Source: Streptomyces aurantiacus (GTDB lineage: Bacteria > Actinomycetota > Actinomycetes > Streptomycetales > Streptomycetaceae). Taken from it: DNA of 64,000 nt. Shown piece by piece: positions 16,021 to 24,357 of this stretch. The notes beneath the pieces were generated by a model. It was not told the origin of the DNA and made no database searches. It worked only from the letters and a program-made list of their open reading frames with translations. The first letter of the stretch is position 1, and every line of letters begins with the position of its first letter. The stretch lies in the NCBI RefSeq assembly GCF_027107535.1, contig NZ_CP114283.1, positions 1,798,001-1,862,000 of the forward strand, read 5' to 3'. The position numbers and the translations under genes were made by a program.

Positions 16021-16980
16021 ATGCCCCTCCTCGCCCGCCCGGCGGTGGCCTCCCTCGTCGCCAGAGCGATGCAGCGGGTCAACAGCCTGGTGATCGAACG
16101 GCACCTCGCGTCCTCCCTCTACAAGCGTTATCCGGAGTACCCCCGCACCACCCGCGAGCTGACCGTCCCGACCTCGGTCGCGCCGGCCCGTGCCGTGGTC
16201 TACCTGCCGGACATCGCCCCGGGCACGCCTGTGCCGGTGCACGTCAACTTCCACGGGGGTGGCTATGTCCTGCCGCCGATCGGGCTGGACGACCCCCTGT
16301 GCCGGTTCCTCGCTGCGGAGGCCGGGGTGGCCGTGGTCAACGTGGACTACGCCGTCGCTCCTCAGCACCCGTTCCCCGCCCCGCCCCGACAGGCGTACGA
16401 GATCGTCCGCTGGGTCGCCGAACACGGCGCGGAGCACGGCTGGGACGGCACCCGGCTCACGGTGGGCGGGCAGAGCGCCGGTGGCGGCCTCGCGGCGGCG
16501 GTCGCCCGGCAGGCCCTGGACGCCGGGGACGAGGGCGCGCCGGTCATCGCGCTCCAGGTGCTCCACTACCCGCCCTTCGACCTCGCGACCGGCGCCCGCG
16601 ACAAGCGCGCGGCCATCGCCAGGCCGATGCTGCGCCCCTGGATGGCGGACGTCTTCGACTCCTCGTACGTACCGGATCCGCGTCAGCGCACCGACCCTCT
16701 GGTCTCCCCGGCCCATCCGTCGGACACGGCCGACCTCACGGGTATCGCCCCCGCCTTCGTCGTCACCGCCGAGAACGATCTCCTGCGCGCGGAGGGCGTC
16801 CGCTACGCCGAGCGGCTGCGTGGGGTCGGCGCGCTGCTCGGTCACTACGACGTTCCGGGCGCCGATCACGGTTACGACCAGAAGGACGCCGAAACGGCCA
16901 GAGGCGTGTACGCCCTGATCGCCGAGCGCGTACGACGGGCCACCGCGCCCGACGAGACCCTCAAGGAGGAGCAGCGATGA
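16021..16980 (+). CDS. Alpha/beta hydrolase (hormone-sensitive-lipase-type esterase)
   Basis: A 319-residue esterase of the HSL/bacterial family IV type. The oxyanion-hole motif is HGGGYV at about residues 79-84, the nucleophile motif GQSAGG at about 150-155, the acid Asp lies in ENDLLRAEG near 255, and the His in GADHGYDQ near 283. There is no signal peptide, so it acts in the cytoplasm on small acyl or aryl esters. A GGAG ribosome-binding site supports ATG 16021. The stop overlaps the next ATG (ATGA), so it is co-translated with the SDR. Control by the divergent TetR regulator is likely. The substrate is unknown; with the SDR and the nearby enoyl-CoA hydratase a catabolic route for an ester or lipid-like compound is plausible. 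Confidence 0.88.
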   Translation: MPLLARPAVASLVARAMQRVNSLVIERHLASSLYKRYPEYPRTTRELTVPTSVAPARAVVYLPDIAPGTPVPVHVNFHGGGYVLPPIGLDDPLCRFLAAEAGVAVVNVDYAVAPQHPFPAPPRQAYEIVRWVAEHGAEHGWDGTRLTVGGQSAGGGLAAAVARQALDAGDEGAPVIALQVLHYPPFDLATGARDKRAAIARPMLRPWMADVFDSSYVPDPRQRTDPLVSPAHPSDTADLTGIAPAFVVTAENDLLRAEGVRYAERLRGVGALLGHYDVPGADHGYDQKDAETARGVYALIAERVRRATAPDETLKEEQR

Positions 16981-17744
16981 GTTCCACCACAGGTCTGTCG
17001 GGCCGGGCGGTCGTCGTCACGGGGGCCGGCTCCGGCATAGGCCGCGCGGCCGCGCTGCGGTTCGCGGCGGAGGGCGCCCGCGTGGTCCTCGCCGACATCA
17101 ACGGGGAGGGCGCCGAGGCGGCCGCCAGGGAGATCTCCGCGGCCGGCGGCACCGCCGTCACCGTGATCGGGGACCTCAGCGATCAGCAGGTCGTCGACCG
17201 GGTCGTGGCCACCGCCGTGGACGCCTTCGGAGGCATCGACGTACTGGTCAACAACGCGGGCGTCATGGACAGGATGTCGGCCGCGGCCGACACGAGCGAC
17301 GCCGAGTGGGAGCGCGTCCTGGGGATCAACCTCACCGCGCCGTTCCTGCTCAGCCGCGCCGCGCTGCCCCACCTCCTCGCGAGCGGCAACGCCGCGATCG
17401 TGTTCACCGCCTCCGAGGCGTCCCTGCGCGGCAGCGCCGCCGGTACCGCGTACACGGTCGCCAAGCACGGCATCGCCGGCCTCACCAGGTCCCTCGCCGT
17501 CATGTACCGCGACAAGGGAGTGCGGACGAACGCGATCGCCCCCGGCGGCACCGTGACGAACATCCAGGTCGAGTTGGACCGGGACGCGCACGGACCGTCC
17601 GTGATCATGCGCCATCTGGGCAACGCCGGCCGTACGGCGACCGCGGACGAGCAGGCGGCCGCCATCGTCTTCCTGGCCTCCGACGCCGCGAGCAACGTCA
17701 ACGGCGTCATCCTCCCGGTCGACAACGGCTGGTCCGCCGTCTGA
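16977..17744 (+). CDS. SDR family NAD(P)-dependent oxidoreductase
   Basis: A 255-residue classical short-chain dehydrogenase. Cofactor motif TGAGSGIG at residues 15-22, Asp39 in VLADINGE suggests NAD preference, NNAGV is near 90, and the catalytic Ser and YTVAK are near 142 and 157-161. The C-terminus has the usual VNGVILPVDNGWS. It is the second gene of the operon with the esterase, overlapping by four bases. It would oxidise an alcohol or reduce a ketone, perhaps the alcohol released by the esterase; the substrate is not evident. The gene ends 30 bases before the convergent enoyl-CoA hydratase gene. Confidence 0.9.
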   Translation: MSSTTGLSGRAVVVTGAGSGIGRAAALRFAAEGARVVLADINGEGAEAAAREISAAGGTAVTVIGDLSDQQVVDRVVATAVDAFGGIDVLVNNAGVMDRMSAAADTSDAEWERVLGINLTAPFLLSRAALPHLLASGNAAIVFTASEASLRGSAAGTAYTVAKHGIAGLTRSLAVMYRDKGVRTNAIAPGGTVTNIQVELDRDAHGPSVIMRHLGNAGRTATADEQAAAIVFLASDAASNVNGVILPVDNGWSAV

Positions 17745-17774
17745 GGCCCCGCCCGGACGAGGCCGGAACCGGGT

Positions 17775-18446
17775 TCAGCCGAGAGGGTTGTCCCCGTTCC
17801 GCAGCGCGTCCAGGGCGGGCGCGTACATACGGGCCTTGATGGTGCCGAGCGTGGGGCCCGCCTTGCCGGCTTGGGCCCGGGCGAGCTCCACCGCGGTGCG
17901 GCGTACGGCGTCCTCGGCCACCGAGTGGTCGACGAGCCCGGCGGCGAGGGCGTCGTCGCCTCCGAAGCGGCGGGCGGTGACCATGGCCTCGTGCGCGGTG
18001 CGCGGCGTCAGCCGGGACTGGATCAGCGCGGACATGCCCGGGGTGAAGGGGATGTTGATGTCGGCCTCGGGCAGGCACCAGTAGCCGCGGTCGGCGCGCA
18101 TCACCCGGAAGTCGTGGGCCAGGGAGAACATCGCGCCGGCCGCGAAGGTGTGCCCCTGCAGGGCGGCCACGGTGACCAGCGGCAGGGAGAGCGTCCGCGC
18201 GAACAGCTCGTGGACGCCGACGACGTACTCCTGGTGCTGGTCGGCATGGGCGAACAGCCAGTCCAGGTCAAGGCCGTTGGAGTAGAACTTGCCGGTGGCG
18301 GCGGTCACCAGGGCCCGCGGGCCCTCCGCCTTCTCCACCTCGTCCAGGGCCGCGTTCACGGAGGCCAGCCAGTCGGGGTGGAATCGGTTCTCGCCGTCTC
18401 CGAGGTCGAGGACGAAGACGTCGTCCTGGCGGTCGAGTACGGGCAT
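17775..18446 (-). CDS. Enoyl-CoA hydratase/isomerase family protein
   Basis: A 223-residue crotonase-fold protein. KFYSNGLDLDWL near residues 51-62 and LQGHTFAAGAMFSLAHDFRVM near 95-115 are the two oxyanion-hole regions that hold the acyl-CoA thioester. PFTPGMSALI follows the position of the catalytic Glu; only one acidic residue is evident nearby (PEADIN), so isomerase rather than hydratase activity is possible. It is shorter than typical hydratases (about 255) and lacks part of the C-terminal helix. The start at ATG 18446 is chosen because MPVLDRQDDVFVLDL begins the fold; the open frame runs further upstream without coding features. A TetR-operator-like half site lies about 75 bases upstream. 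Confidence 0.82.
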   Translation of the reverse strand: MPVLDRQDDVFVLDLGDGENRFHPDWLASVNAALDEVEKAEGPRALVTAATGKFYSNGLDLDWLFAHADQHQEYVVGVHELFARTLSLPLVTVAALQGHTFAAGAMFSLAHDFRVMRADRGYWCLPEADINIPFTPGMSALIQSRLTPRTAHEAMVTARRFGGDDALAAGLVDHSVAEDAVRRTAVELARAQAGKAGPTLGTIKARMYAPALDALRNGDNPLG

Positions 18447-18518
18447 GGTGCCCCCTTCGGGCTGGGTGGCGAGCCTCTGCCGACGCGAGTGGGCGGGCCG
18501 AGCCTCGACCATGAAGCT

Positions 18519-18538
18519 ACTTGTCGGTAACTTATGAC
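18519..18538. promoter_or_regulatory. Candidate TetR-type operator before the enoyl-CoA hydratase
   Basis: ACTTGTCGGTAACTTATGAC contains the same ACTTGTCGG half site as the palindrome at 15645-15666, followed by a GAC(A) on the other side. Its position upstream of a minus-strand lipid-type enzyme gene suggests shared control with the hydrolase-SDR operon. Confidence 0.4.
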
Positions 18539-18648
18539 ACGGGACATAGAGCCTGCAAGAGGTCCGCGAAACACGCTGCCGATACGGCCTGTTGGGGCGG
18601 TCCGTCGAAACGCGCCATACGTAGTGGCCGGTTTCGGTCTCCACCCTG

Positions 18649-18662
18649 TGGGAGCGCTTCCA
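18649..18662. promoter_or_regulatory. CebR-like operator
   Basis: TGGGAGCGCTTCCA differs at one base from the streptomycete CebR (cello-oligosaccharide sensor) palindrome TGGGAGCGCTCCCA. It lies about 90 bases before the CBM2-bearing esterase gene, the kind of gene CebR controls. Confidence 0.75.
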
Positions 18663-18752
18663 CGACAGTCATGACCATGCCATGCGACCGGCCCCGTCGC
18701 GTGGTGTCGCTGCGCCGTGCCATCCCCCAGTCGTGATCCGGAAGGGACCGAC

Positions 18753-20075
18753 ATGTCCGCCACTGGCAGCAACACCGTCGGGAGACCGTCGCGTTCGGGG
18801 CTCGCAGTGCTCTTCGGAGCGCTCGTGTCCCTGCTCGCCGCGATGCTCCTGAACGCACCCGGAGCCGCCGCCCGCGAAAGCGCCGAGGCGGCTCCCACCG
18901 CGGCGCTCACCGAGGTCACCAACTTCGGCAGCAACCCCAGCAACCTGCAGATGTACCTGTACGTACCGGACAGCGTCACCGCGAACCCCGCGGTCGTGGT
19001 GGCCGTCCACTACTGCACGGGATCCGGCCCGGCGATGTACTCCGGCACCGAGTACGCCTCCCTCGCCGACCGCTACGGCTTCATCGTCGTCTACCCGTCG
19101 GTCACCCGCGCCAGCAAGTGCTTCGACGTCGCCTCGCCCCAGGCACTGAAGCGCGGCGGCGGCAGCGACCCCGTCGGCATCAAGTCGATGGTCGACTGGG
19201 TCACCCGCACCTACTCCGCCGACACCGGCCGGATCTTCGCCACCGGCATCTCCTCCGGCGCGATGATGACGAACGTCCTGCTGGGCGACTATCCGGACGT
19301 GTTCGCGGCAGGGGCCGCGTTCTCCGGCGTGCCGTTCGGCTGCTTCGCCACCACCAACGGCTCCGAGTGGAACAGCGAGTGCTCCGGCGGCAACTCGATC
19401 CACACCCCGCAGGAATGGGGCGACCTGGTCCGCAACGCCTACCCCGGCTACACCGGCCCCAGGCCGCGCATGCAGGTCTGGCACGGCACCGAGGACGACG
19501 TGCTGCGCTACCCCAACTTCGGTGAGCAGATCAAGCAGTGGACCAACGTGCTGGGCGTCAGCCAGACCCCGGCCGCCACCGACTCACCCCAGTCCGGCTG
19601 GACCCGCACCCGCTACGGCGCCACCGGCGACCGGGCCCCCGTCGAGGCGATCAGCCTCCAGGGCGTGGGCCACAACCTGTACGCCAATGGCATGGCGGCC
19701 CGGGCCCTCACCTTCTTCGGCCTGGACAGCTCGGGACCCGCGCCCCAACCTCAGCCGGGCGCCTGCAAGGTGACCGCCACGACCAGTGCCTGGAGCACGG
19801 GACTGACCGGCTCCGTGACGATCACCAACACCGGCACCACCCGCATCGACGGCTGGAAGCTGGGCTTCACCCTGCCGTCCGGGCAGAGCATCACCAACGG
19901 CTGGGGTGCCACGTACGCCCCGGCGAGCGGCGCGGTGACGGCCACCAACGCCGCGTACAACGGCACGATCGCGGCGAACGCGAGCGTCAGCATCGGATAC
20001 CAGGCGAACCACACCGGGAACAGCGCGCGCCCCGGCACCTTCACCCTCAACGGAACGACCTGCAGCAGCAGTTGA
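18753..20075 (+). CDS. Secreted PHB-depolymerase/acetyl xylan esterase-type esterase with CBM2
   Basis: A 440-residue secreted polysaccharide esterase. Residues 1-41 are a signal peptide (basic start, LAVLFGALVSLLAAMLL, then AAA). The catalytic domain (about 50-335) is of the CE1/PHB-depolymerase-like type: oxyanion region HYCTGSG, nucleophile GISSGAMM near 169, and a late His in VGHNLYANG. A PQPQP linker leads to a family 2 carbohydrate-binding module of about 100 residues with the typical CKVTATTSAWSTGLTGSVTITN opening (first Cys pairs with the final TTC). CBM2 binds cellulose or xylan, so the enzyme probably removes acetyl or feruloyl groups from plant cell wall. A CebR-like operator upstream fits induction by cellobiose. 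GGAAGGGA ribosome-binding site. Confidence 0.9.
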   Translation: MSATGSNTVGRPSRSGLAVLFGALVSLLAAMLLNAPGAAARESAEAAPTAALTEVTNFGSNPSNLQMYLYVPDSVTANPAVVVAVHYCTGSGPAMYSGTEYASLADRYGFIVVYPSVTRASKCFDVASPQALKRGGGSDPVGIKSMVDWVTRTYSADTGRIFATGISSGAMMTNVLLGDYPDVFAAGAAFSGVPFGCFATTNGSEWNSECSGGNSIHTPQEWGDLVRNAYPGYTGPRPRMQVWHGTEDDVLRYPNFGEQIKQWTNVLGVSQTPAATDSPQSGWTRTRYGATGDRAPVEAISLQGVGHNLYANGMAARALTFFGLDSSGPAPQPQPGACKVTATTSAWSTGLTGSVTITNTGTTRIDGWKLGFTLPSGQSITNGWGATYAPASGAVTATNAAYNGTIAANASVSIGYQANHTGNSARPGTFTLNGTTCSSS

Positions 20076-20194
20076 CGGCCGCCTCCCCATCCGACAGTTG
20101 CTGACGTCCCGTCATGTCCTGGTGGCCGGTGAAGAGTTACCGGCCACCGGGGCCCGTCTTCCGCTCCAGAAGTCCAGAAGGAGAAGCCGCGCCC

Positions 20195-21589
20195 GTGAAG
20201 CCGTCGACATCCGTGAAGCCGCCGTCCTCCGTGAAACCGCCGAGAGGGTCGACCTCGTCCAGAACGCCGTCGCCCGCCCACCTGATCACCACCTGCGTAC
20301 TGGTCCTGGCCCTCCTCGTGACCGCGTCCGCGGTGGTGGCCCTCGCCAAGGGCCCACGGCCCGCGGACCGTGCCGCCGCTCCGGCCGCGTCCTCCGCCCG
20401 GCACTGGGTCAACACCTGGACCGCGATGCCGCAGCTCACCGAGCCCGGCAACATGCCGCCTCCGCCGTTCACCGAGGACCGTGCGGTCCTGGTCGACACG
20501 ACGCTGCGACAGACCGTGCGCGTCTCGACCGGCGGCGGACGCATGCGGCTGCGGTTCTCCAACGCCTTCGGCGACACCCCGCTGCCTCTGACCGCGGTGA
20601 CCGTGGCTCTCCCGCTCGACGGCCGGGCGGGTGTCAGCGCGGTCGAACCGGGCTCACTGCGGCGGGTGACCTTCGCCGGACGTGCGTCGGCGACCGTGCC
20701 CGTCGGGGCCCAACTCGTCTCCGACCCACTGGACTTCGGCCTGCGGCCGGGCTCGAACCTGACCGTGACCGCCTACCTCGCCGAGGGCCAGCCCTCCCGC
20801 GCGCTCACCTCGCACCCCGGATCGCGTACCACCTCGTACCTCCAGAAGGCCGACCACACCCGGGACCCGGACCTCCCACAGGCCACCGCCGTCAACCACT
20901 GGTACCTGCTCAGCGACGTCGAGGTGCTCTCCGGTCCCGACGCGGCGGCGGTCGCCGTCGTGGGCGACTCGCTGACCGACGGCCGCGGCTCCACCACCAA
21001 CGGCAACGACCGGTGGACCGACCGCTTCCTGGACCGGCTGCGCGCGCACCCCGCGACCGACGAGGTCGCGGTCCTCAACCAGGCCGCCGGAGGCAACCGC
21101 GTCCTCAACGACGGCCTCGGCCCCAACGTCCTCGCCCGGCTCGACCGGGACGTCCTGTCCCGCAGCGGAGTCTCCTGGCTGGTCCTCTTCGAAGGGGTCA
21201 ACGACGTCGGCACCGCCGCCGCCACACCCGCGGCCCAGCGCGACGTCACGGCCGCACTGATCGCCGCGTACGAACAGATCGTCGTCCGGGCGCACGCGCA
21301 GGGCATCCGCGTGTACGGGGCCACGCTGACCCCGTTCGGCGGCAACACGATGTACGACGATCCCGCCGGGCACCGCGAGGCGTCCCGGCAGGAGATCAAC
21401 ACCTGGATCCGTACGAGTGGACGGTTCGACGCGGTCGTCGACTTCGACCGTGCCGTACGCGACCCGCAGGACCCGCGGCGCCTGAGGCCCACGCTGCACG
21501 ACGGGGACTGGCTGCACCTCAACCCCGAGGGCTACCGGACCCTGGCGGCAGCGGTGCCCCTGCGGCTCTTCCACGGCCGGGCGGGCTGA
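20195..21589 (+). CDS. Secreted SGNH/GDSL hydrolase
   Basis: A 464-residue SGNH-fold esterase/lipase. The GTG at 20195 is preceded by AAGGAG at 20178 and is preferred over an ATG at 20114. The N-terminus has VKPxS repeats, then one hydrophobic helix (LITTCVLVLALLVTASAVVAL), so it is exported or membrane-anchored. SGNH blocks are visible: VVGDSLTDGRG (nucleophile Ser), AAGGNRVL (Gly), LFEGVNDVG (Asn) and DWLHLNPEGY (Asp/His). An N-terminal beta domain of about 180 residues with RLRFSNAFGDTPL precedes them, as in the COG2755-type proteins acting on sugar esters. It lies downstream of the CBM2 esterase and could act on the same plant material. The substrate is unproven. Confidence 0.85.
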   Translation: MKPSTSVKPPSSVKPPRGSTSSRTPSPAHLITTCVLVLALLVTASAVVALAKGPRPADRAAAPAASSARHWVNTWTAMPQLTEPGNMPPPPFTEDRAVLVDTTLRQTVRVSTGGGRMRLRFSNAFGDTPLPLTAVTVALPLDGRAGVSAVEPGSLRRVTFAGRASATVPVGAQLVSDPLDFGLRPGSNLTVTAYLAEGQPSRALTSHPGSRTTSYLQKADHTRDPDLPQATAVNHWYLLSDVEVLSGPDAAAVAVVGDSLTDGRGSTTNGNDRWTDRFLDRLRAHPATDEVAVLNQAAGGNRVLNDGLGPNVLARLDRDVLSRSGVSWLVLFEGVNDVGTAAATPAAQRDVTAALIAAYEQIVVRAHAQGIRVYGATLTPFGGNTMYDDPAGHREASRQEINTWIRTSGRFDAVVDFDRAVRDPQDPRRLRPTLHDGDWLHLNPEGYRTLAAAVPLRLFHGRAG

Positions 21590-21606
21590 CCGGGCCCGCT
21601 CGACGT

Positions 21607-21666
21607 CCGAAGGCCCGGACGCTCCGCCGATCCCGCACTCCGGTTTCCCGGCGTCCCGGCCTTCGG
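21607..21666. terminator. Possible bidirectional terminator
   Basis: CCGAAGGCC (21607-21615) and GGCCTTCGG (21658-21666) are perfectly complementary and lie between two convergent genes, with a 42-base GC-rich loop. The right arm touches the MarR stop codon. Confidence 0.4.
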
Positions 21667-22188
21667 TTACGCGCGCTTCTCGGGGGTGTGCCCCTCGGTG
21701 TCCGGGTCCGGCGGTACCGGCAGCAGATCGTGCAGCTGCGTGTACCGCTGGGCGCAGGCAGTCTGCGCGATGGCCTGCGAGACGGCGTCGGCCAGCGGGC
21801 GTGTGGACTCGCTCACCAGGCGGCGGGCCTTGTCCGTGAGGGCCACCTCGATGCCGCGCCGGTCGCCGCACGCCGCGTTCTTGGTGATCAGCCCCGCGTG
21901 CTGCAGACAGGCCACCTGATAGGTCAGCCGTGTCTTCGGGCGGCCCAGCAGCTCGGCGATCCGGGTCATCCGCAGGGTGGCGCCGGGCTGGTCGGCCAGC
22001 AGGCACAGGACCAGGAACTCGTCGTGCGAAACGCCCATGACGTCCTTCACGCGGGACCGCAGCAGCTGCTCGATCGCCCCGGCCGCGGCCAACAGGCGCA
22101 TCCAGGACCGCAGTTCGGCCGGCAGCAGCCCGGAGTCACCCGTCGGCTCGTGTTCGGGCTGGTCAGCAGGGTCGGAAGAGGCGGCCAT
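21667..22188 (-). CDS. MarR family transcriptional regulator
   Basis: A 173-residue winged-helix regulator. The DNA-binding part is at about residues 50-115: DEFLVLCLLADQPGATLRMTRIAELLGRPKTRLTYQV recognition region, then the wing NAACGDRRGIEVALTDKARRL with the MarR D-x-R-G signature. ATG 22188 is used; a GTG two codons upstream is possible. It is divergent from yceI-like and the intergenic region holds two palindromes, so it probably represses both itself and the YceI gene. The inducer is unknown, often phenolic or oxidant in this family. Confidence 0.88.
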   Translation of the reverse strand: MAASSDPADQPEHEPTGDSGLLPAELRSWMRLLAAAGAIEQLLRSRVKDVMGVSHDEFLVLCLLADQPGATLRMTRIAELLGRPKTRLTYQVACLQHAGLITKNAACGDRRGIEVALTDKARRLVSESTRPLADAVSQAIAQTACAQRYTQLHDLLPVPPDPDTEGHTPEKRA

Positions 22189-22209
22189 AGTCACCCAGTC
22201 TACCCATTG

Positions 22210-22255
22210 TTCAAATTTGGATGATGGGCTAGCGTGTGGTCATCCAAATTTGGAT
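22210..22255. promoter_or_regulatory. Twin MarR operators
   Basis: TTCAAATTTGGATGA at 22210-22224 and the perfect palindrome ATCCAAATTTGGAT at 22242-22255 share the core CCAAATTTGG/TCAAATTTGG and are 32 bases apart, about three helical turns. They lie between divergent marR-type and yceI-type genes. AT-rich blocks are rare in this DNA, which makes them stand out. Confidence 0.8.
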
Positions 22256-22293
22256 TACTGAGTGCATCGCTCGCAACCACCAGGAGAAGTCCC

Positions 22294-22809
22294 ATGACCG
22301 TTGCCGTGGAAACCGGACTGTGGCAGCTCGACCCCGCCCGCTCCACCGTCGCCATCAAGCACCGGACGATGTGGGGCATGGTCACGGTGAAGGGTGCCTT
22401 CGGCGGCGTCACCGGCGAGGGCGAGGTCCGGCCGGACGGCACCGCGCGCGGCACGATCACCGTGGACGCCGCGTCCCTGGACACCAAGAACGGCAAGCGG
22501 GACGAGCACCTGCGCGGCGGCGACTTCTTCGACGCCGAGCGGCACCCCTCGCTCGTCTTCGCCGTCCGCGACGCCGTGGTCCGCCAGGACGACACGGCCG
22601 AGATATCCGGTCAGCTGACCGTCCGCGGCATCAGCCGACCGCAGTCCGTCACCGCCCGGGTCACCGGAGCGAGCGCCGACGCGGTCACGCTCACCGCGGA
22701 GTTCACCGTGGACCGGGACCAGTTCGGCATGGGCTGGAACCAACTGGGCATGATCCGCGGCCTGACCACGGTCACGGCGACGCTCGGCTTCACGCGCACG
22801 CCCGCGTAG
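22294..22809 (+). CDS. YceI family protein
   Basis: A 171-residue lipocalin-like beta-barrel. Typical YceI pattern: WQLDPARSTVAIKHRTMWGMVTVKGAF at the start, KRDEHLRGGDFFDAERHPSLVF in the middle and LTVRGISRPQSV near 105. The family binds polyisoprenoid or other lipid-like molecules. There is no signal peptide, so this one is cytoplasmic, as in many actinobacterial copies. GGAG ribosome-binding site nine bases upstream. Its divergent MarR gene and twin operators suggest induction by a stress ligand. Confidence 0.9.
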   Translation: MTVAVETGLWQLDPARSTVAIKHRTMWGMVTVKGAFGGVTGEGEVRPDGTARGTITVDAASLDTKNGKRDEHLRGGDFFDAERHPSLVFAVRDAVVRQDDTAEISGQLTVRGISRPQSVTARVTGASADAVTLTAEFTVDRDQFGMGWNQLGMIRGLTTVTATLGFTRTPA

Positions 22810-22874
22810 GAGGCCCGCGTAGGAGGGGCGACAGCGCACGGCACCCGCCGCCGGCAGACCGACCGGCTCCCGCG

Positions 22875-24182
22875 TCAGGGTGTCGGGCGCTTCCCACGCG
22901 TCCCCACCGCGGGGAGCAGGGCCGTGACCTCCCAGCCGGTGTCCGGGCGTGGCCCGGTGCGCAGTTCCCCGCCGAGCGCGGTGACGCGTTCGGTGAGGCC
23001 GACGATCCCGAAACCGCCGCCACGGGCCGCGTGCGGCATCTGCGTGCCGCCCCGGCCGTCGTCGCGCACCAGCACCCGCAGGGTGCCCTCCGCGTACGTC
23101 AGACGGACCGTGACCTCGGTGGCGTCGGCCGCGTGACGGCGTACGTTCGTCAGCGCCTCCTGGACGACCCGGTGCGCGGCGGCCTGCACCTCGTGGGGCA
23201 GGCTGCCGGGCACCGAGGGGTCGCGGTCCAGCAGTGCCCGGGGCCCGGCCGGACCGCCGAACCTCTCGACCAGGTCGGCGAGCGCCGCCAGGTCGCCCGC
23301 GGGGTGGAGACCGGCGGTCTCCGGCCCGGTGTTCGCCGGTCCGCCGCCATCCGGCCCGGCGCCGTTCGACCCGCCGCTCTCCGGTCCGGCGGTCGGGTGC
23401 GGGGCCTCGCGCAGGATGCCGACCGTACGGCGCATCGAGGCGAGGGCCTCGGTGGCGGCGTTCTGGATGCCCGCCAGGACCGGGTCCAGGTTCTCGGGCT
23501 CGGTGGTGACCATCATGCGGGCCACCTGGGTCTGGACGAGGATGCCGGTGACGTGGTGGGCGACGAAGTCGTGCAGGTCGGCGGCCATGGCGAGGCGTTC
23601 CGAGCGGCGGGTCTCGGTCACCGCGACCCCTCGCCGATGGTCCAGGGTCCGCAGGTAGCCGCCGAGCCCGGCCATGATGCCGACCAGCAGCAGAAGCACC
23701 AGCGTGGCCCCGAAGAGGCTCGAGGTGTCGTTCATCTTCAGGGCGTCCTGCACCATCCGCAGCGGCTGGACCACGACGGCCGCGCCGTCCAGTACGGCAC
23801 ACATGACCGCCCATTGCGGCGGGCAGTCGCGCACGGCCACCAGCAGCAGGCAGAGCAGGATCGCGATCTCGCCCGGTCCGAACCCGTCCATCCGGCCGCT
23901 CGGTGCGGCCACGGCGGTCAGCGCCAGGGAGACGCCCGCGGGCACGCCCGTACGCACCTGTGGGGTGAGCCACTCGGGACGGTGGCCGACCGGCCAGAGC
24001 AGGGCCGCGAGCCCCAGGGGAAGCACCACGAACAGCGGCCACACGGCGCTGTTCCCGGAGGCCGCGATCAGCAGGTCCACGAGGGCCAGCAGAACCAGGA
24101 CGGTGACGCCGGCCGTCCGCAGGCAGCTCTGCCGGCGGGAACGGGGCGCGGTGGGGTCGTCGGTCGGACGCACGAGATTCAC
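22875..24182 (-). CDS. Two-component sensor histidine kinase (HisKA_3 type)
   Basis: A membrane histidine kinase of about 435 residues. The N-terminal half has about six hydrophobic helices and little extracellular sequence, suggesting it senses through the membrane or a partner protein. The phosphoacceptor is in ERLAMAADLHDFVAHHVTG (HisKA_3 helix), followed by a Gly/Pro/Ser-rich low-complexity linker and the HATPase motifs: EALTNVRRHA (N box), VRDDGRGG (G1) and GFGIVGLTERV (G2). GTG 24182 is chosen for a GGTGAG upstream; GTG 24191 is also possible. The matching LuxR-type response regulator is probably the one at 27870, with a DUF4333 protein and an ABC transporter between them. The group looks like an envelope-stress module. 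Confidence 0.87.
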   Translation of the reverse strand: MNLVRPTDDPTAPRSRRQSCLRTAGVTVLVLLALVDLLIAASGNSAVWPLFVVLPLGLAALLWPVGHRPEWLTPQVRTGVPAGVSLALTAVAAPSGRMDGFGPGEIAILLCLLLVAVRDCPPQWAVMCAVLDGAAVVVQPLRMVQDALKMNDTSSLFGATLVLLLLVGIMAGLGGYLRTLDHRRGVAVTETRRSERLAMAADLHDFVAHHVTGILVQTQVARMMVTTEPENLDPVLAGIQNAATEALASMRRTVGILREAPHPTAGPESGGSNGAGPDGGGPANTGPETAGLHPAGDLAALADLVERFGGPAGPRALLDRDPSVPGSLPHEVQAAAHRVVQEALTNVRRHAADATEVTVRLTYAEGTLRVLVRDDGRGGTQMPHAARGGGFGIVGLTERVTALGGELRTGPRPDTGWEVTALLPAVGTRGKRPTP

Positions 24183-24357
24183 GCCGCTCACCGTACGGAG
24201 CGGGGGAGGGCGGGTGGATCGGCCGATCGGCTGACCCGGTGGCACACGTACCCCGGGGACAGTGGCCGTTCGGCCGAGGCGCCGGGGGCCGGGCGGAGGC
24301 GAGAGTCGAGGCATGTCGAACACCTCGACGCCAACCCCCGGCTCCAAGGAGAACCCC

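Noticed and set aside
20098..22224. Plus-strand 708-codon frame
   Set aside because: It runs out of frame through the GDSL gene and antisense to MarR, with no motif.
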